DNA of 64,000 nucleotides. It comes from Streptomyces sp. NRRL B-1140 (GTDB lineage Bacteria > Actinomycetota > Actinomycetes > Streptomycetales > Streptomycetaceae). Every line of letters begins with the position of its first letter. The first letter of the stretch is position 1. The stretch covers positions 62,001 through 126,000 of the forward strand of contig NZ_LGEA01000091.1 of the NCBI RefSeq assembly GCF_001280065.1, in the 5' to 3' direction. Under the pieces are notes generated by a model. It was given only the letters and a program-made list of their open reading frames with translations. It ran no database searches and had not been told where the DNA came from. The translations under genes were made by a program, and so were the position numbers. Below are positions 42,202 through 50,900 of this stretch, one piece after another.

Positions 42202-43491
42202 TCACCGCCATTCCAGGACCTCTCCCACGCTCAGCGCCCTGTTCGCGCCCCTTGCGGTGATCTTCTTCGGGGTCGCGCCGGGAGCGATGGCCGAGACGAA
42301 GAAATCGAGCCGGGTGCCCTGAATCGAGGCGAAGATCATCTGCTTGCCGTTCTGTGAAATGGCCCGGACCGTGTTCTTCCGATCCGTCGCCGGGATGATC
42401 GGACCACCCAGGGCACCCTTCGGGAGATCCGCGGTGCCGTCGAGTCGCGAGGTGTCCAGCGTCCAGAAGGAGTTCTCCCGCTTCGGGTCCTCGGCCTTCT
42501 CGAGTCGAGGGCCGCACAGCACGGTCCTGTCGTCGACCCAGCCGTAGGGGGAGCAGTCGGCGTCGAACGGCATGCGGTTTGCCTTCACACGCTCGGCCTT
42601 GAGCAGCGCACTGCGCTGTGGCACGTCGGCCACGTTGTAGCCCTTCCAGGTGATGAAGGCCGTGGCCCTGCGCCCGTCGGGGCTGATCCGGACCTCCTTG
42701 CCGAAGAGCCCGCGCACCGGGTCACCCGCGAGCGCAAGGCCGGCCTCGTCCATGTAACTGCCATCACCGCCCCCGTGCTCGGTCACCGCGTGATCACCCG
42801 CCACGGAACGGCTGGCGATCCGCACATGATCCGAGGAGTCGGTCTCGGTGAACCAGACAGCGCTGCCGTCCTGGGCGAAGACGGCGTTCTCCTCCTTGGG
42901 CGTGTCACCGAAGTCCTCGCCCTGTTCACCCGACAACTTGGTCAGCTTGCCGCTCGTGTCGACGTAGCCCACCCCTGTCGCCTCGGTCTCCCGGTCGATG
43001 AGGACGACGGCCATCCGGGAGAAGTCCTTGTCGAAGAGTTGCCGCAGCCTGGTGGGGGCCACGGCGCGCGGCCCGTCCTCGGACGCGCTGACACCGGGGA
43101 AGTTGTCAGCACACAGTTCCACGAGCGGGGAGGCGACATCGTCGGCCTCGGCGACCACGGCCTCGGCCGGGACGGTGAAGTCCCGCGAGACCGTCCGTTC
43201 CCACGTTTCCGGATCCCAGCCTGTGACCGTCACGACCGCCGGCTTGCTCGCGGGCACGGAACACACGGCGGTGACGATCACACCGCTCTCCGGGAAGGCC
43301 CCGCTCCCCTTGTCTGCGCTCTTGCTCCCGCCCTGCTGTCCGGCAGTCGCCTCGGTGCCCTTGGCGCCGGGGTCGGAGTCGTCATCGCCCGCGCCACACC
43401 CCGCCATGAGCGGAAGCAGCACCGTTGCGACAGCCAACGCAGCCATGCCCCCGCCTCGTCGGCGGCCTCCGTGGCCCTCTGTTCTGCTCAC
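42202..43491 (-). CDS. hypothetical lipoprotein with beta-propeller-like repeats
   Basis: A GTG at 43491 starts a 429-residue protein with Arg-rich N-terminus, hydrophobic core and lipobox LMAGC, so it is probably anchored outside the membrane. A Gly/Ser/Asp/Lys linker precedes a beta-rich body with repeats such as NAVFAQDGSAVWFTE, KEVRISPDGRRATAFI and AISQNGKQMIFASIQG, the look of a TolB/WD-type propeller. It contains paired cysteines (CSPYGW ... VLCGP). No enzyme motif is visible. Position left of the arsenic module gives no clear functional link. Confidence 0.75.
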   Translation of the reverse strand: MSRTEGHGGRRRGGGMAALAVATVLLPLMAGCGAGDDDSDPGAKGTEATAGQQGGSKSADKGSGAFPESGVIVTAVCSVPASKPAVVTVTGWDPETWERTVSRDFTVPAEAVVAEADDVASPLVELCADNFPGVSASEDGPRAVAPTRLRQLFDKDFSRMAVVLIDRETEATGVGYVDTSGKLTKLSGEQGEDFGDTPKEENAVFAQDGSAVWFTETDSSDHVRIASRSVAGDHAVTEHGGGDGSYMDEAGLALAGDPVRGLFGKEVRISPDGRRATAFITWKGYNVADVPQRSALLKAERVKANRMPFDADCSPYGWVDDRTVLCGPRLEKAEDPKRENSFWTLDTSRLDGTADLPKGALGGPIIPATDRKNTVRAISQNGKQMIFASIQGTRLDFFVSAIAPGATPKKITARGANRALSVGEVLEWR

Positions 43492-43740
43492 GACCGTGTC
43501 CCCTCCGATGTCCTGCCCAGCAGCGGCCACGTGATCGTAAGCGAACTGGCGCGAGTCGCCGTGGGGTTGTGGCCGCGGAGCCGTCGGGTGCGGAGTGCCG
43601 GGTCGTCGCGACGCAGCCCTGGACGGCAGGTGAGGGTGTCCATCCGGTCGACGGAGCGTCTGCTCGGCTCTCTCCCGCCACGATCGCTGACGGTGGCGTC
43701 CGGCGGCTCGAGTGTGCCGTCGTTGCCGTAAAGGTTGCCG

Positions 43741-44631
43741 TCAGCCCTGGCAGCCGCAGCCGCTCGCGGCCTTGGCCTCGGCAACCGTGGTCGACGAATC
43801 AGTAGCCTGCTCGTCGGGCGTGCAACAGGCATCCACGCCGCAGCACGCGGCGGTCGCGGAAGGACCGGCCGCCTCGATCTCGCCGGCGGGCTTGACCGCG
43901 CGGACGATCGCGGAATGCATGCCGTCGGCAACGGGGTGGGTGGGAATGATCTCGACGTCCGTGAAGCCGGCCGTCTCCAGCCCTTTGCGGTATTCGGCGA
44001 ACGACAGAGCACCGGCGATGCAGCCGACGTAGTCGCCGCGCTCGGCTCGCTGCTCGGGTGTGAGGGTGTCGTCTGCGACGACGTCGGAGACGCCCATGCG
44101 ACCACCGGGCTTCAGGACACGGAAGCTCTCGGCGAACACGGCAGGCTTGTCGACGGACAGGTTGATCACGCAGTTCGAGATCACCACGTCGATGGTGTTC
44201 GCAGGCAGCGGGATGGCCTCGATGGTGCCCTTCAGGAACTCGACGTTCGCCGCGCCTGCCTTCTCGGCATTGGCAAGGGCCAGGGCCAGCATCTCGTCGG
44301 TCATGTCCACCCCGTACGCCTTGCCGGTCGGACCGACACGACGAGCGGAGAGCAGCACGTCGATGCCGCCGCCCGACCCCAGGTCGAGGACGCGTTCACC
44401 CTCGCGCAGTTCGGCGACCGCGGTCGGGTTTCCGCAGCCGAGGGAGGCGGCGACGGCCTCAGCGGGAAGGGCGTCGCGCTCGTCGGCGGCGTAGAGGGTG
44501 GACCCGAAGTTCTCGTCGACCTCGACGGGCTGCGGTCCGCAACAGGCGGTACCGCCCTCGGTGACCTTCACGGCCGCTGCGGCGTAGCGCTCGCGGACGG
44601 TTTCGCGTAGGTCGATGGACTGCTCGCTCAT
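43741..44631 (-). CDS. arsM: arsenite S-adenosylmethionine methyltransferase
   Basis: The 296-residue enzyme has the SAM site VLDLGSGGGIDVLLSARRVG and the As(III)-binding cysteines expected of ArsM: Cys154 in ISNCVINLS, Cys204 in YVGCIAGALS, Cys66 in SLGCGNP and the Cys30-Cys31 pair near the N-terminus. VLKPGGRMGVSDVV is also family-typical. The C-terminal tail has CC and CxC clusters (ACCGVDACC, SGCGCQG), possibly extra metal ligands. It methylates arsenite to volatile or less toxic forms. It is divergent from arsR and shares the operator region. Confidence 0.93.
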   Translation of the reverse strand: MSEQSIDLRETVRERYAAAAVKVTEGGTACCGPQPVEVDENFGSTLYAADERDALPAEAVAASLGCGNPTAVAELREGERVLDLGSGGGIDVLLSARRVGPTGKAYGVDMTDEMLALALANAEKAGAANVEFLKGTIEAIPLPANTIDVVISNCVINLSVDKPAVFAESFRVLKPGGRMGVSDVVADDTLTPEQRAERGDYVGCIAGALSFAEYRKGLETAGFTDVEIIPTHPVADGMHSAIVRAVKPAGEIEAAGPSATAACCGVDACCTPDEQATDSSTTVAEAKAASGCGCQG

Positions 44632-44681
44632 GACTTCACTCCTGGGGGAGGGGGTATGGCGGTACCCCGGAACGGCTTGTA

Positions 44682-44728
44682 TTGACGTTCATTGATGCAA
44701 CCTTGCGCCTTGAATCGAAAAACGTCAA
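44682..44728. promoter_or_regulatory. ArsR operator region
   Basis: TTGACGTT (44682-44689) and AACGTCAA (44721-44728) are perfect inverted arms; between them lies a nested palindrome TGCAA-CC-TTGCG. The region separates divergent arsM and arsR, so ArsR binding would repress both directions until As(III) is present. Confidence 0.65.
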
Positions 44729-44737
44729 CATAGACAC

Positions 44738-45112
44738 ATGTCGAAGCAAGAGCTTGGGATGATCGGCCAGGACGCCACCTGCTGCCCGGGCCTGTCCGCC
44801 GCACCGCTCGGCGAGGACCAGGCCACGGATCTGGCGAAGGTGTTCAAGGCCCTGGGCGACCCGGTACGGCTGCGCCTGATGTCGATGATCGCCTCGCGCG
44901 GGGAGGGCGGGGAGGTCTGCGTGTGTGAGCTGACCCCGGCCTTCGACCTGTCCCAGCCGACGATCTCCCACCACCTCAAGCTGCTCCGGCAGGCCGGACT
45001 CATCGACTGCGAGCGACGCGGGACCTGGGTCTACTACTGGGTGCTGCCCGGTGTTCTGGACCGGCTCGCCGCATTCCTGACCACGCCGCAGACTGCCGGA
45101 GCCACCGCGTGA
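44738..45112 (+). CDS. arsR: ArsR/SmtB arsenic-sensing repressor
   Basis: The 124-residue repressor has KVFKALGDPVRLRLMSMIAS, the metal-site helix EVCVCELTPAF (Cys61 and Cys63) and the recognition helix LSQPTISHHLKLLRQAGLID, then a beta wing. An extra Cys15-Cys16 pair near the N-terminus could complete a three-thiol As(III) site. It overlaps the channel gene as GTGA, making arsR-aqpS-arsC one operon. Confidence 0.93.
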   Translation: MSKQELGMIGQDATCCPGLSAAPLGEDQATDLAKVFKALGDPVRLRLMSMIASRGEGGEVCVCELTPAFDLSQPTISHHLKLLRQAGLIDCERRGTWVYYWVLPGVLDRLAAFLTTPQTAGATA

Positions 45113-45843
45113 CCGCCCCCTTGGGCCGACGCCTCGCCGCTGAAGCCCTGGGAACCGGGCTGCTGGTGGCGGTTGTGGTCGGCTCCGGGATCCAGGCCAC
45201 TGAGCTGTCACACGACGTGGGCGTGCAGCTCCTCGCCAATTCCCTCGCCACCGTCTTCGGCCTGGGCGTGCTGATCACCCTGCTCGGACCGGTCTCCGGC
45301 GCACACTTCAACCCGGTCGTCACCCTCGCCGCCTGGTACACCGGCCGCCACAAGGAGGACGGCCTCACCCTGCGAGACGTGACCGGCTATGTGCCCGCGC
45401 AGATCGCCGGGGCCGTGGGCGGGGCGATCCTGGCCGACGCCATGTTCGCCAAGCCGCTCGTCGAGTGGTCCACGCACGACCGCTCCGCCGCTCACCTATG
45501 GCTCGGCGAGGTGGTCGCCACGGCCGGGCTGATCCTACTGATCTTCGGACTCGACCGTATCGGCAACGCCTCCCTCGCACCGGTGGCCGTGGCCTCCTAC
45601 ATCGGTGCCGCCTACTGGTTCACCTCCTCCACCTCCTTCGCGAACCCGGCAGTGACGATCGGCCGGGCCTTCACCGACACCTTCGCCGGAATCGCCCCTG
45701 CCTCCGTCACCGCGTTCATCGCTGCCCAATCGGCCGGGGCCGTGCTCGGGCTTGGTGCCGTGATCGCGGTGTACGGCCGTCCCGCTCCCACCGGGGACAA
45801 GGTCGTCGTCCCACACGGCGAACCAGAGCTCGCCTCCTCGTGA
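45109..45843 (+). CDS. aqpS: aquaporin/MIP-family channel, arsenic-operon type
   Basis: The 244-residue channel has six spans and the two pore motifs HFNPVVTLA (NPV, 68-70) and FANPAVTIG (NPA, 179-181), typical of the short MIP branch found in ars operons. By analogy with Sinorhizobium aqpS-arsC, the arsenite made by ArsC leaves the cell down its gradient through this channel rather than through a pump. It lies between arsR and arsC. The symbol follows that analogy. Confidence 0.85.
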   Translation: MTAPLGRRLAAEALGTGLLVAVVVGSGIQATELSHDVGVQLLANSLATVFGLGVLITLLGPVSGAHFNPVVTLAAWYTGRHKEDGLTLRDVTGYVPAQIAGAVGGAILADAMFAKPLVEWSTHDRSAAHLWLGEVVATAGLILLIFGLDRIGNASLAPVAVASYIGAAYWFTSSTSFANPAVTIGRAFTDTFAGIAPASVTAFIAAQSAGAVLGLGAVIAVYGRPAPTGDKVVVPHGEPELASS

Positions 45844-45873
45844 CCCGCTCCGCTCTCTCGAAAGACGCCTGCC

Positions 45874-46296
45874 ATGAGCACCCCCGCCCCGCGCCCCTCG
45901 GCCCTGTTCGTCTGCGTCCACAACGCCGGCCGCTCCCAGATGGGCGCCGCGTTCCTTACACACCTCAGCGGCGGCCAGGTGGAGGTCCGTTCGGCCGGCT
46001 CCGCCCCTGCCGATGCGGTCAACCCCGCCGTCGTCCAGGCCATGGCGGAGGTCGGCATCGACATCTCCGCCGAGACACCCAAGGTCCTCACCACCGAAGC
46101 GGTGCAGTCCTCGGACGTGGTGATCACGATGGGCTGCGGAGACACCTGCCCCGTCTTCCCCGGCAAGCGATACCTGGACTGGCAGCTGGAGGACCCGGCG
46201 GGCAAAGGTGCCGACGCGGTGCGGCCCATCCGGGATGAGATCGAGCAGCGCGTACGTGGGCTGCTCGCCGAACTCGGCATCTCGGCTACGACGTGA
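45874..46296 (+). CDS. arsC: arsenate reductase (low-molecular-weight phosphatase type)
   Basis: The 140-residue enzyme has the CX5R P-loop CVHNAGRS at 14-21 (nucleophile Cys14, Arg20) and the second cysteine motif MGCGDTCPVFPGKRY (Cys88, Cys92), as in thioredoxin-coupled arsenate reductases. It reduces arsenate to arsenite for export or methylation by ArsM. It is the last gene of the operon, ended at the hairpin at 46504. Confidence 0.94.
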   Translation: MSTPAPRPSALFVCVHNAGRSQMGAAFLTHLSGGQVEVRSAGSAPADAVNPAVVQAMAEVGIDISAETPKVLTTEAVQSSDVVITMGCGDTCPVFPGKRYLDWQLEDPAGKGADAVRPIRDEIEQRVRGLLAELGISATT

Positions 46297-46503
46297 TGGA
46301 CGGTGTCCCACCGCAAGACCACCTCGTCAAGGTGATCTATGCGTCCCCGGGTTCTCAGGCACAGCACAATCGGCACAACACCTGGGCGTCCGTGGTGGGG
46401 ACGAGCGGTGGCCCAGGATCCCCCAAGAAGAGATCTTGTAGTCAGAAGCCTTCATCACGTCATCGGCACGGCCTACGTAGACGTTGATGTCAGCGGTGAC
46501 GTC

Positions 46504-46537
46504 AAAGGCCCCGCCGGGCGAACCGGCGGGGCCTTTG
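46504..46537. terminator. bidirectional terminator, ars operon / tRNA-Arg
   Basis: AAAGGCCCCGCCGG and CCGGCGGGGCCTTT form a perfect 14-bp stem with a 6-base loop. It ends the leftward tRNA-Arg transcript and the rightward ars transcript. The 200 bases between arsC and it contain no convincing gene. Confidence 0.85.
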
Positions 46538-46544
46538 ACCTGTG

Positions 46545-46617
46545 TGCACTCGGCAGGATTCGAACCTGCAACCTTCTGATCCGTAGTCAGATGCTCTATC
46601 CGTTAAGCTACGAGTGC
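46545..46617 (-). tRNA. tRNA-Arg (anticodon ACG)
   Basis: The 73-base cloverleaf has acceptor GCACTCG/CGAGTGC, anticodon loop CTACGGA (ACG), T-loop GGTTCGAATCC and discriminator A, no encoded CCA. A34 is the substrate of TadA, encoded in this window. Confidence 0.95.
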
Positions 46618-46774
46618 TTGTTCTGTTTTTTCGCCGCTCTCGGGCCTTCCGGCTCGCTCGCGGCGACAGGAAGAACATTACATGACTGCCGCCGCCATGT
46701 GAAATCCGTTAGCCGCACCCCTTGTGAGCTGCGGAAACGACACTTCAGGCCGCACTTTCGAAGGCAACGACAGC

Positions 46775-46802
46775 GAAGCCCCGGTCGGATGACCGGGGCT
46801 TC
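46775..46802. terminator. terminator between the two tRNA genes
   Basis: GAAGCCCCGGTC and GACCGGGGCTTC form a perfect 12-bp stem with a GGAT loop, downstream (leftward) of tRNA-Ser(GCU). Confidence 0.8.
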
Positions 46803-46813
46803 GTGATCGAGTG

Positions 46814-46904
46814 CGGAGGCGGAGGGATTTGAACCCTCGATGGGCTTTAAGACCCAAACCGCATTAGCAGTGCGGCGCCATAGACCGGACTAGGCGACGC
46901 CTCC
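46814..46904 (-). tRNA. tRNA-Ser (anticodon GCU)
   Basis: The 91-base class-II tRNA has acceptor GGAGGCG/CGCCTCC, anticodon stem CCGCA/TGCGG with loop CTGCTAA (GCU), a long variable arm and T-loop GGTTCAAATCC. Discriminator G; no CCA encoded. Confidence 0.95.
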
Positions 46905-47088
46905 AGCATCACTCCCGCGCGAGCGCGAGCGGTGCGTGCCGATGATGACACAGTCGAGCGTGCTGTCACCAATCGACCCCCACGGTACTAGGCGGGAAGG
47001 GCACGGGGCAAAGACCTTGTCAGGCCCGTGCGTGCCCCGCCCGGGCGTCCGCGCGCAACGTCCGGGCCCGCGTCGCGTTAGGCACGGC

Positions 47089-47616
47089 ATGTTGCGTGCC
47101 AACCCCCGGGCCACCGCCCGCCCCGTCCTGCGGCGCCTCCTCGTCGGCGCCGCCGCCTCCGTCGCCGTCGCCGGATCGCTGACCGCGGCACCCCCGGACG
47201 CGTACGCCCAGGCCGAAGGGACCGGACTGCTGTCCCCGGCCGGGCCCGGCGAGGGCCGGGACCGGGATCACCTGACCGTCACGGTGCGGAACGCGGGCGG
47301 CGGGTCCGACGGGACGTTCGAGCTGTACTGCGACCCCGACGGCGGCAGCCACCCCGACCCGGGCGGCGCCTGTGCCGCCCTGAGGCGGGACACGAGGTGG
47401 GGCCAGGACGTCTTCGCGTCCGCGCCGGAGGGCGGCTTCTGCACGATGCAGTACGGCGGCCCGGCCACCGCGCACGTCACGGGCACCTGGGCCGGCCGGC
47501 CCGTAGACGCCACGTACGACCGCCGCGACGGCTGCCAGATCTCCCGGTGGGACCGGCTCGTGCCGCTGCTGCCGGACATGGGAGGCGCCCGAGGCGCCCG
47601 AGGCGCCAAGGCCTGA
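47089..47616 (+). CDS. Streptomyces subtilisin inhibitor (SSI) family protein
   Basis: The 175-residue precursor has an Arg-rich start, hydrophobic signal peptide (about 15-38) and cleavage-like AYA-Q. The mature part carries SSI features: two disulphide pairs, Cys81-Cys95 and Cys118-Cys149; the reactive loop FCTMQYGG, with P1 Met120 and P1' Gln121; and VTGTWAGRPVDATYDRRDGC. Classic SSI has P1 Met and P1' Val, so the loop is altered at P1'. It inhibits subtilisin-like extracellular proteases. Upstream, 185 bases hold the tRNA promoter region. Confidence 0.85.
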   Translation: MLRANPRATARPVLRRLLVGAAASVAVAGSLTAAPPDAYAQAEGTGLLSPAGPGEGRDRDHLTVTVRNAGGGSDGTFELYCDPDGGSHPDPGGACAALRRDTRWGQDVFASAPEGGFCTMQYGGPATAHVTGTWAGRPVDATYDRRDGCQISRWDRLVPLLPDMGGARGARGAKA

Positions 47617-47961
47617 GGCAGTCGAGGGCGGGCCCCCGGCGCCTGAGCGACGTCCGGCGCCCCTCATCGCGCATCCCATTTGCGCCACTCTCCGCCCCCA
47701 TCACGCCAGCCCGGCCAAAAGCTACAGAAAAGCCGTCGTCGTAAAGGTCCCGCGAAGGTCCCGCGACGTCGTCGCAGGAGGGCGGGCGTTTCACGGTTAC
47801 TCGGTCGTCAGTTCGGGGTCACTTCCTCGTGCGACGTCCCTCTCATCCGGCGTCGCGAGCGCAACCGCAACCCTTAGACTCCCTCGCGTGACACGCCGCG
47901 GGACGGTTGGCAAGATGGCCCGAGCGGTCGGCAAGGTGCGGTAACAGGGAGGAAGCGTCTC
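47617..47961. other. intergenic region upstream of the PAS/pseudo-kinase gene
   Basis: No convincing gene is seen. A tandem AAGGTCCCGCG repeat (about 47745-47766) and an A/T-richer stretch with GGTTACTCGGTC are present. The last 20 bases contain the GGGAGGAAG ribosome site of the next gene. Confidence 0.5.
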
Positions 47962-50900
47962 GTGAGCAGCAGGCCATCCCGGGGCGCTGCTCGCCTCGCA
48001 GCCATACTGGACGCGCTTCCCGACGCGTTGGTCCTGGTCAACGCCAACGGCACGGTCGTCAACGCCAACACCATCGCCCTGGAGGCCTTCGAGACCCCGG
48101 GGACCGCTCTGGTGGGGCGCGGGCTGCTCGATCTGCTGCCGCAGTTCGACTCCAAGCTCATCCCCGGCTCGATGCGCCGGCCGGAGCACCTCGATCCGCA
48201 TGCCCGGACCAAGCCGACCCGGATGATCGCGCGCAGGACCGACGGGACCGAGTTCCCCGTCGAGGTCACCAGTGCGAATCTCGAGAACGGCCAGCAGGCC
48301 TACGACGGTTACGGCTACACCGGCGACGAGCTGCTCATGCTCGTCGTGCGCGACCTGTCCGGGACCGTGGACACCGAGGCCGAGCTCGCCCGGTCCCAGC
48401 GGCAGACCGAGATGATCCTGCGGGCCGCGGCCGAGGGCGTCGTCGGCACCGACACCGACGGGCGGATCGTGCTCGTCAACCCGGCCGCCGCCCAGATACT
48501 GGGATTCCGGGCCAGCGATCTCGGCGGGCGCGAACTGCACGACCTGGTGCTGCACTCGCGCGCCGACGGCTCGCCCTTCCCCTACGAGGACTCCCCGCTC
48601 GCCGACACCCTGCGCTCCGGGCGCAAGCACCGGGTGCGCGGGCAGGTGCTGTACGCCAAGGACGGCGGCAAGGTGCCGGTCGACCTGACGACCGCGCCCG
48701 TGCGCGACGGCGAGCAGCTCGTCGGCGCCGTGATGACCTTCACCGACCGGCGGCCCTACGACGCCGTCGTCGAGGAGAAGGCAGCGGCGGAGAAGCGCCA
48801 CGCCGAGGAACTGGAGCGGATCGCCGAGGAACACGCCTCCGAACTCACCGCGCTGCGCCAGCGGCACGTCACCGAGCTGGAGGAGCTGACCGAGCGGCAC
48901 GCAGAGGAACTCGCCGCGGGCGAGGACCGGTACGCGGCGCTCGGGGAGCGGGAGAAGGACCGGTTCGAGGCGCTCGCCGCCCGGCACGAGCAGCTGCTGA
49001 CCCTGCTCGGCCGGTCGCTGCGCGGCCCCCTGGAGGAGCTGCGCCGTGAGCTGGCCGCGCTCGCCGCCGACGACGCCGGGCAGCTGTGGCCCGAGGCCAA
49101 CCAGGTGCTGCACCACCTGTCGGCCGGCTACGCGCGCATCACGACCCTGATCGACAACGTCCTCGGCTACCAGCGGCTCGACGCGGGCAGCGAGGACATC
49201 GCCCGTACGAAGGTGATGCTGGACGCCGTCGTCGCCGCCGGGGTCGACGGGGCCGTCGAGCTCATCGGGCCCGGGCGGGTGCAGTTCGCCGTGCACGCGC
49301 CGCCCATCGAGGCCGAGGTCGATCCCCGGCTGCTCGCCACCGCCCTGGCGCATCTCGTCGCGGACGTGGCGGGGGTCGACGCGACCGGCAACACGCCCGT
49401 GTCGGCCGGTGGTTACCTGGACAACACCGTCGTCGTGGCGGCGGCGCAGCGCGGCGAGGTCGTCCGCATCGAGGTGCGCGGGCCGTACGCCGGTGGCGAC
49501 ACCGTGCACGAGCCCATCGTGCGCGGGATCGTCCGGGCCCACGGCGGTGTGCTGCAGACGCATGACGTGCCGGGGATGAGCGGGAGCGCGTACGTCCTGG
49601 AGGTGCCGATCGGGGGCGGGGCGGGGGCCGTCGCCGCCCAGCCGGTGGACGAGTCCGCCGCGCTCGCGCTCGTCGACCCCGCTGCCGTCGATGCCGCTGC
49701 CGTGGACCCGGCCGCCCTCGATGCCGCCGGGCAGAGCTCCGGTGGGGGGCGGCGCCGGGCGCGGCGGGCCACCACCGATGCCTTCCTGGACGGCGACGTT
49801 CACGGTGGGGACGGCGACGTTCACGGTGGCGATGGCGACGCTCCCGGTGGTCCCGGGGCCGACGGAGCCGTGCCCACCGGACGGCGCAGGCGGCGGGCCG
49901 CCGGGGAGCCGGCCGCTCTCCCGGCGCAGGCTTCCGGTGAGGACGCCCCGGCGGGCGGCGCGTCCGGCGGCACCGGGCGTCGGCGGCGCTCGGCCGAGGA
50001 AGCCGGTGCGGCTGCCATAGGCAGTGCGGTCCAGGGCATCGCCGAAGGGGCCGTGGTGACGGCCGCCGAGCACGCGGCGGGCACCGCCGCCTCGAACACG
50101 GGCCTCGGCGGAACCGTGCCGCCGCAGGGTGTGCCCGCCCCGTCCGGGCGACGGGCCCGGCGGGAGCCCGGCGAGCAGGCGGCGCTGCCGCCCGCCCTGC
50201 CCGCGTCGCCGTCCGGTGATGACGGCTCTTCCGCCGACGAGGGCCAGGGCCGGCAGGCGAGCGGGCGCCGACGGCGAGCGCTGGCCGCGGCGGGCGAGCG
50301 GGCGGCCGCCGCACAGGAGGCGGCCGGGCCGCGTCCGGTGTTCGCGCTGCCGCCGGCCGGGTCGGACCAGACTCCGCCCCCGGGCCGGCAGGAGGCCCCG
50401 GCCGAGGCCGACCAGGGGCAGCAGGTCACCGGCGGCCCCACCGGAACGCCCGGTGCCGCACCGGAATCCGCACCGGGTGCCGTGCCGGGTGCCGCAGCGG
50501 ATGTGGTCCCGGGCGCTGTGCCCGCCCAGGGACAACAGATGCCGGTGCAGGGGCAGGTGCCGGTCCAGGGTCAGCCGCAGCAGGCCGTGGCGGGTCCCGG
50601 GGCGGCCGATGAGGGACGGCACGATGCCGTTCCGCACGACCAGTCCGCCGATCACACGCCGCCGCAGCCGCATCCGACCAGTGCGCCGACCGGACGCCGG
50701 CGCCGGGCCGTCGCCACGCCGCAGCCCGGCGAGGAAGCCGGAGCGCCTGCGCCAGGAGCTGCCGACCAGGCGGGTGCCGCACCGGCGGGTGCCACGCCCG
50801 CGGGCCCTGTCCCTGCGGGTGCCATGCCTGCCGCTTCCATGCCGGCAGGGGCCGTGCCCGCCCCGGCCGCGCAGGGCGTTCCCGCGCAGCAGGACGCCAC

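Noticed and set aside
46293..46487. A 64-codon frame directly after arsC
   Set aside because: No family resemblance, poor codon bias and no ribosome site; taken as non-coding sequence between the ars operon and the tRNA genes.
46545..46904. An integration scar at tRNA-Arg or tRNA-Ser(GCU) linked to the ars module
   Set aside because: I looked for a second copy of either tRNA 3' end near the arsenic genes and saw none, so island status of the ars module is unproven.
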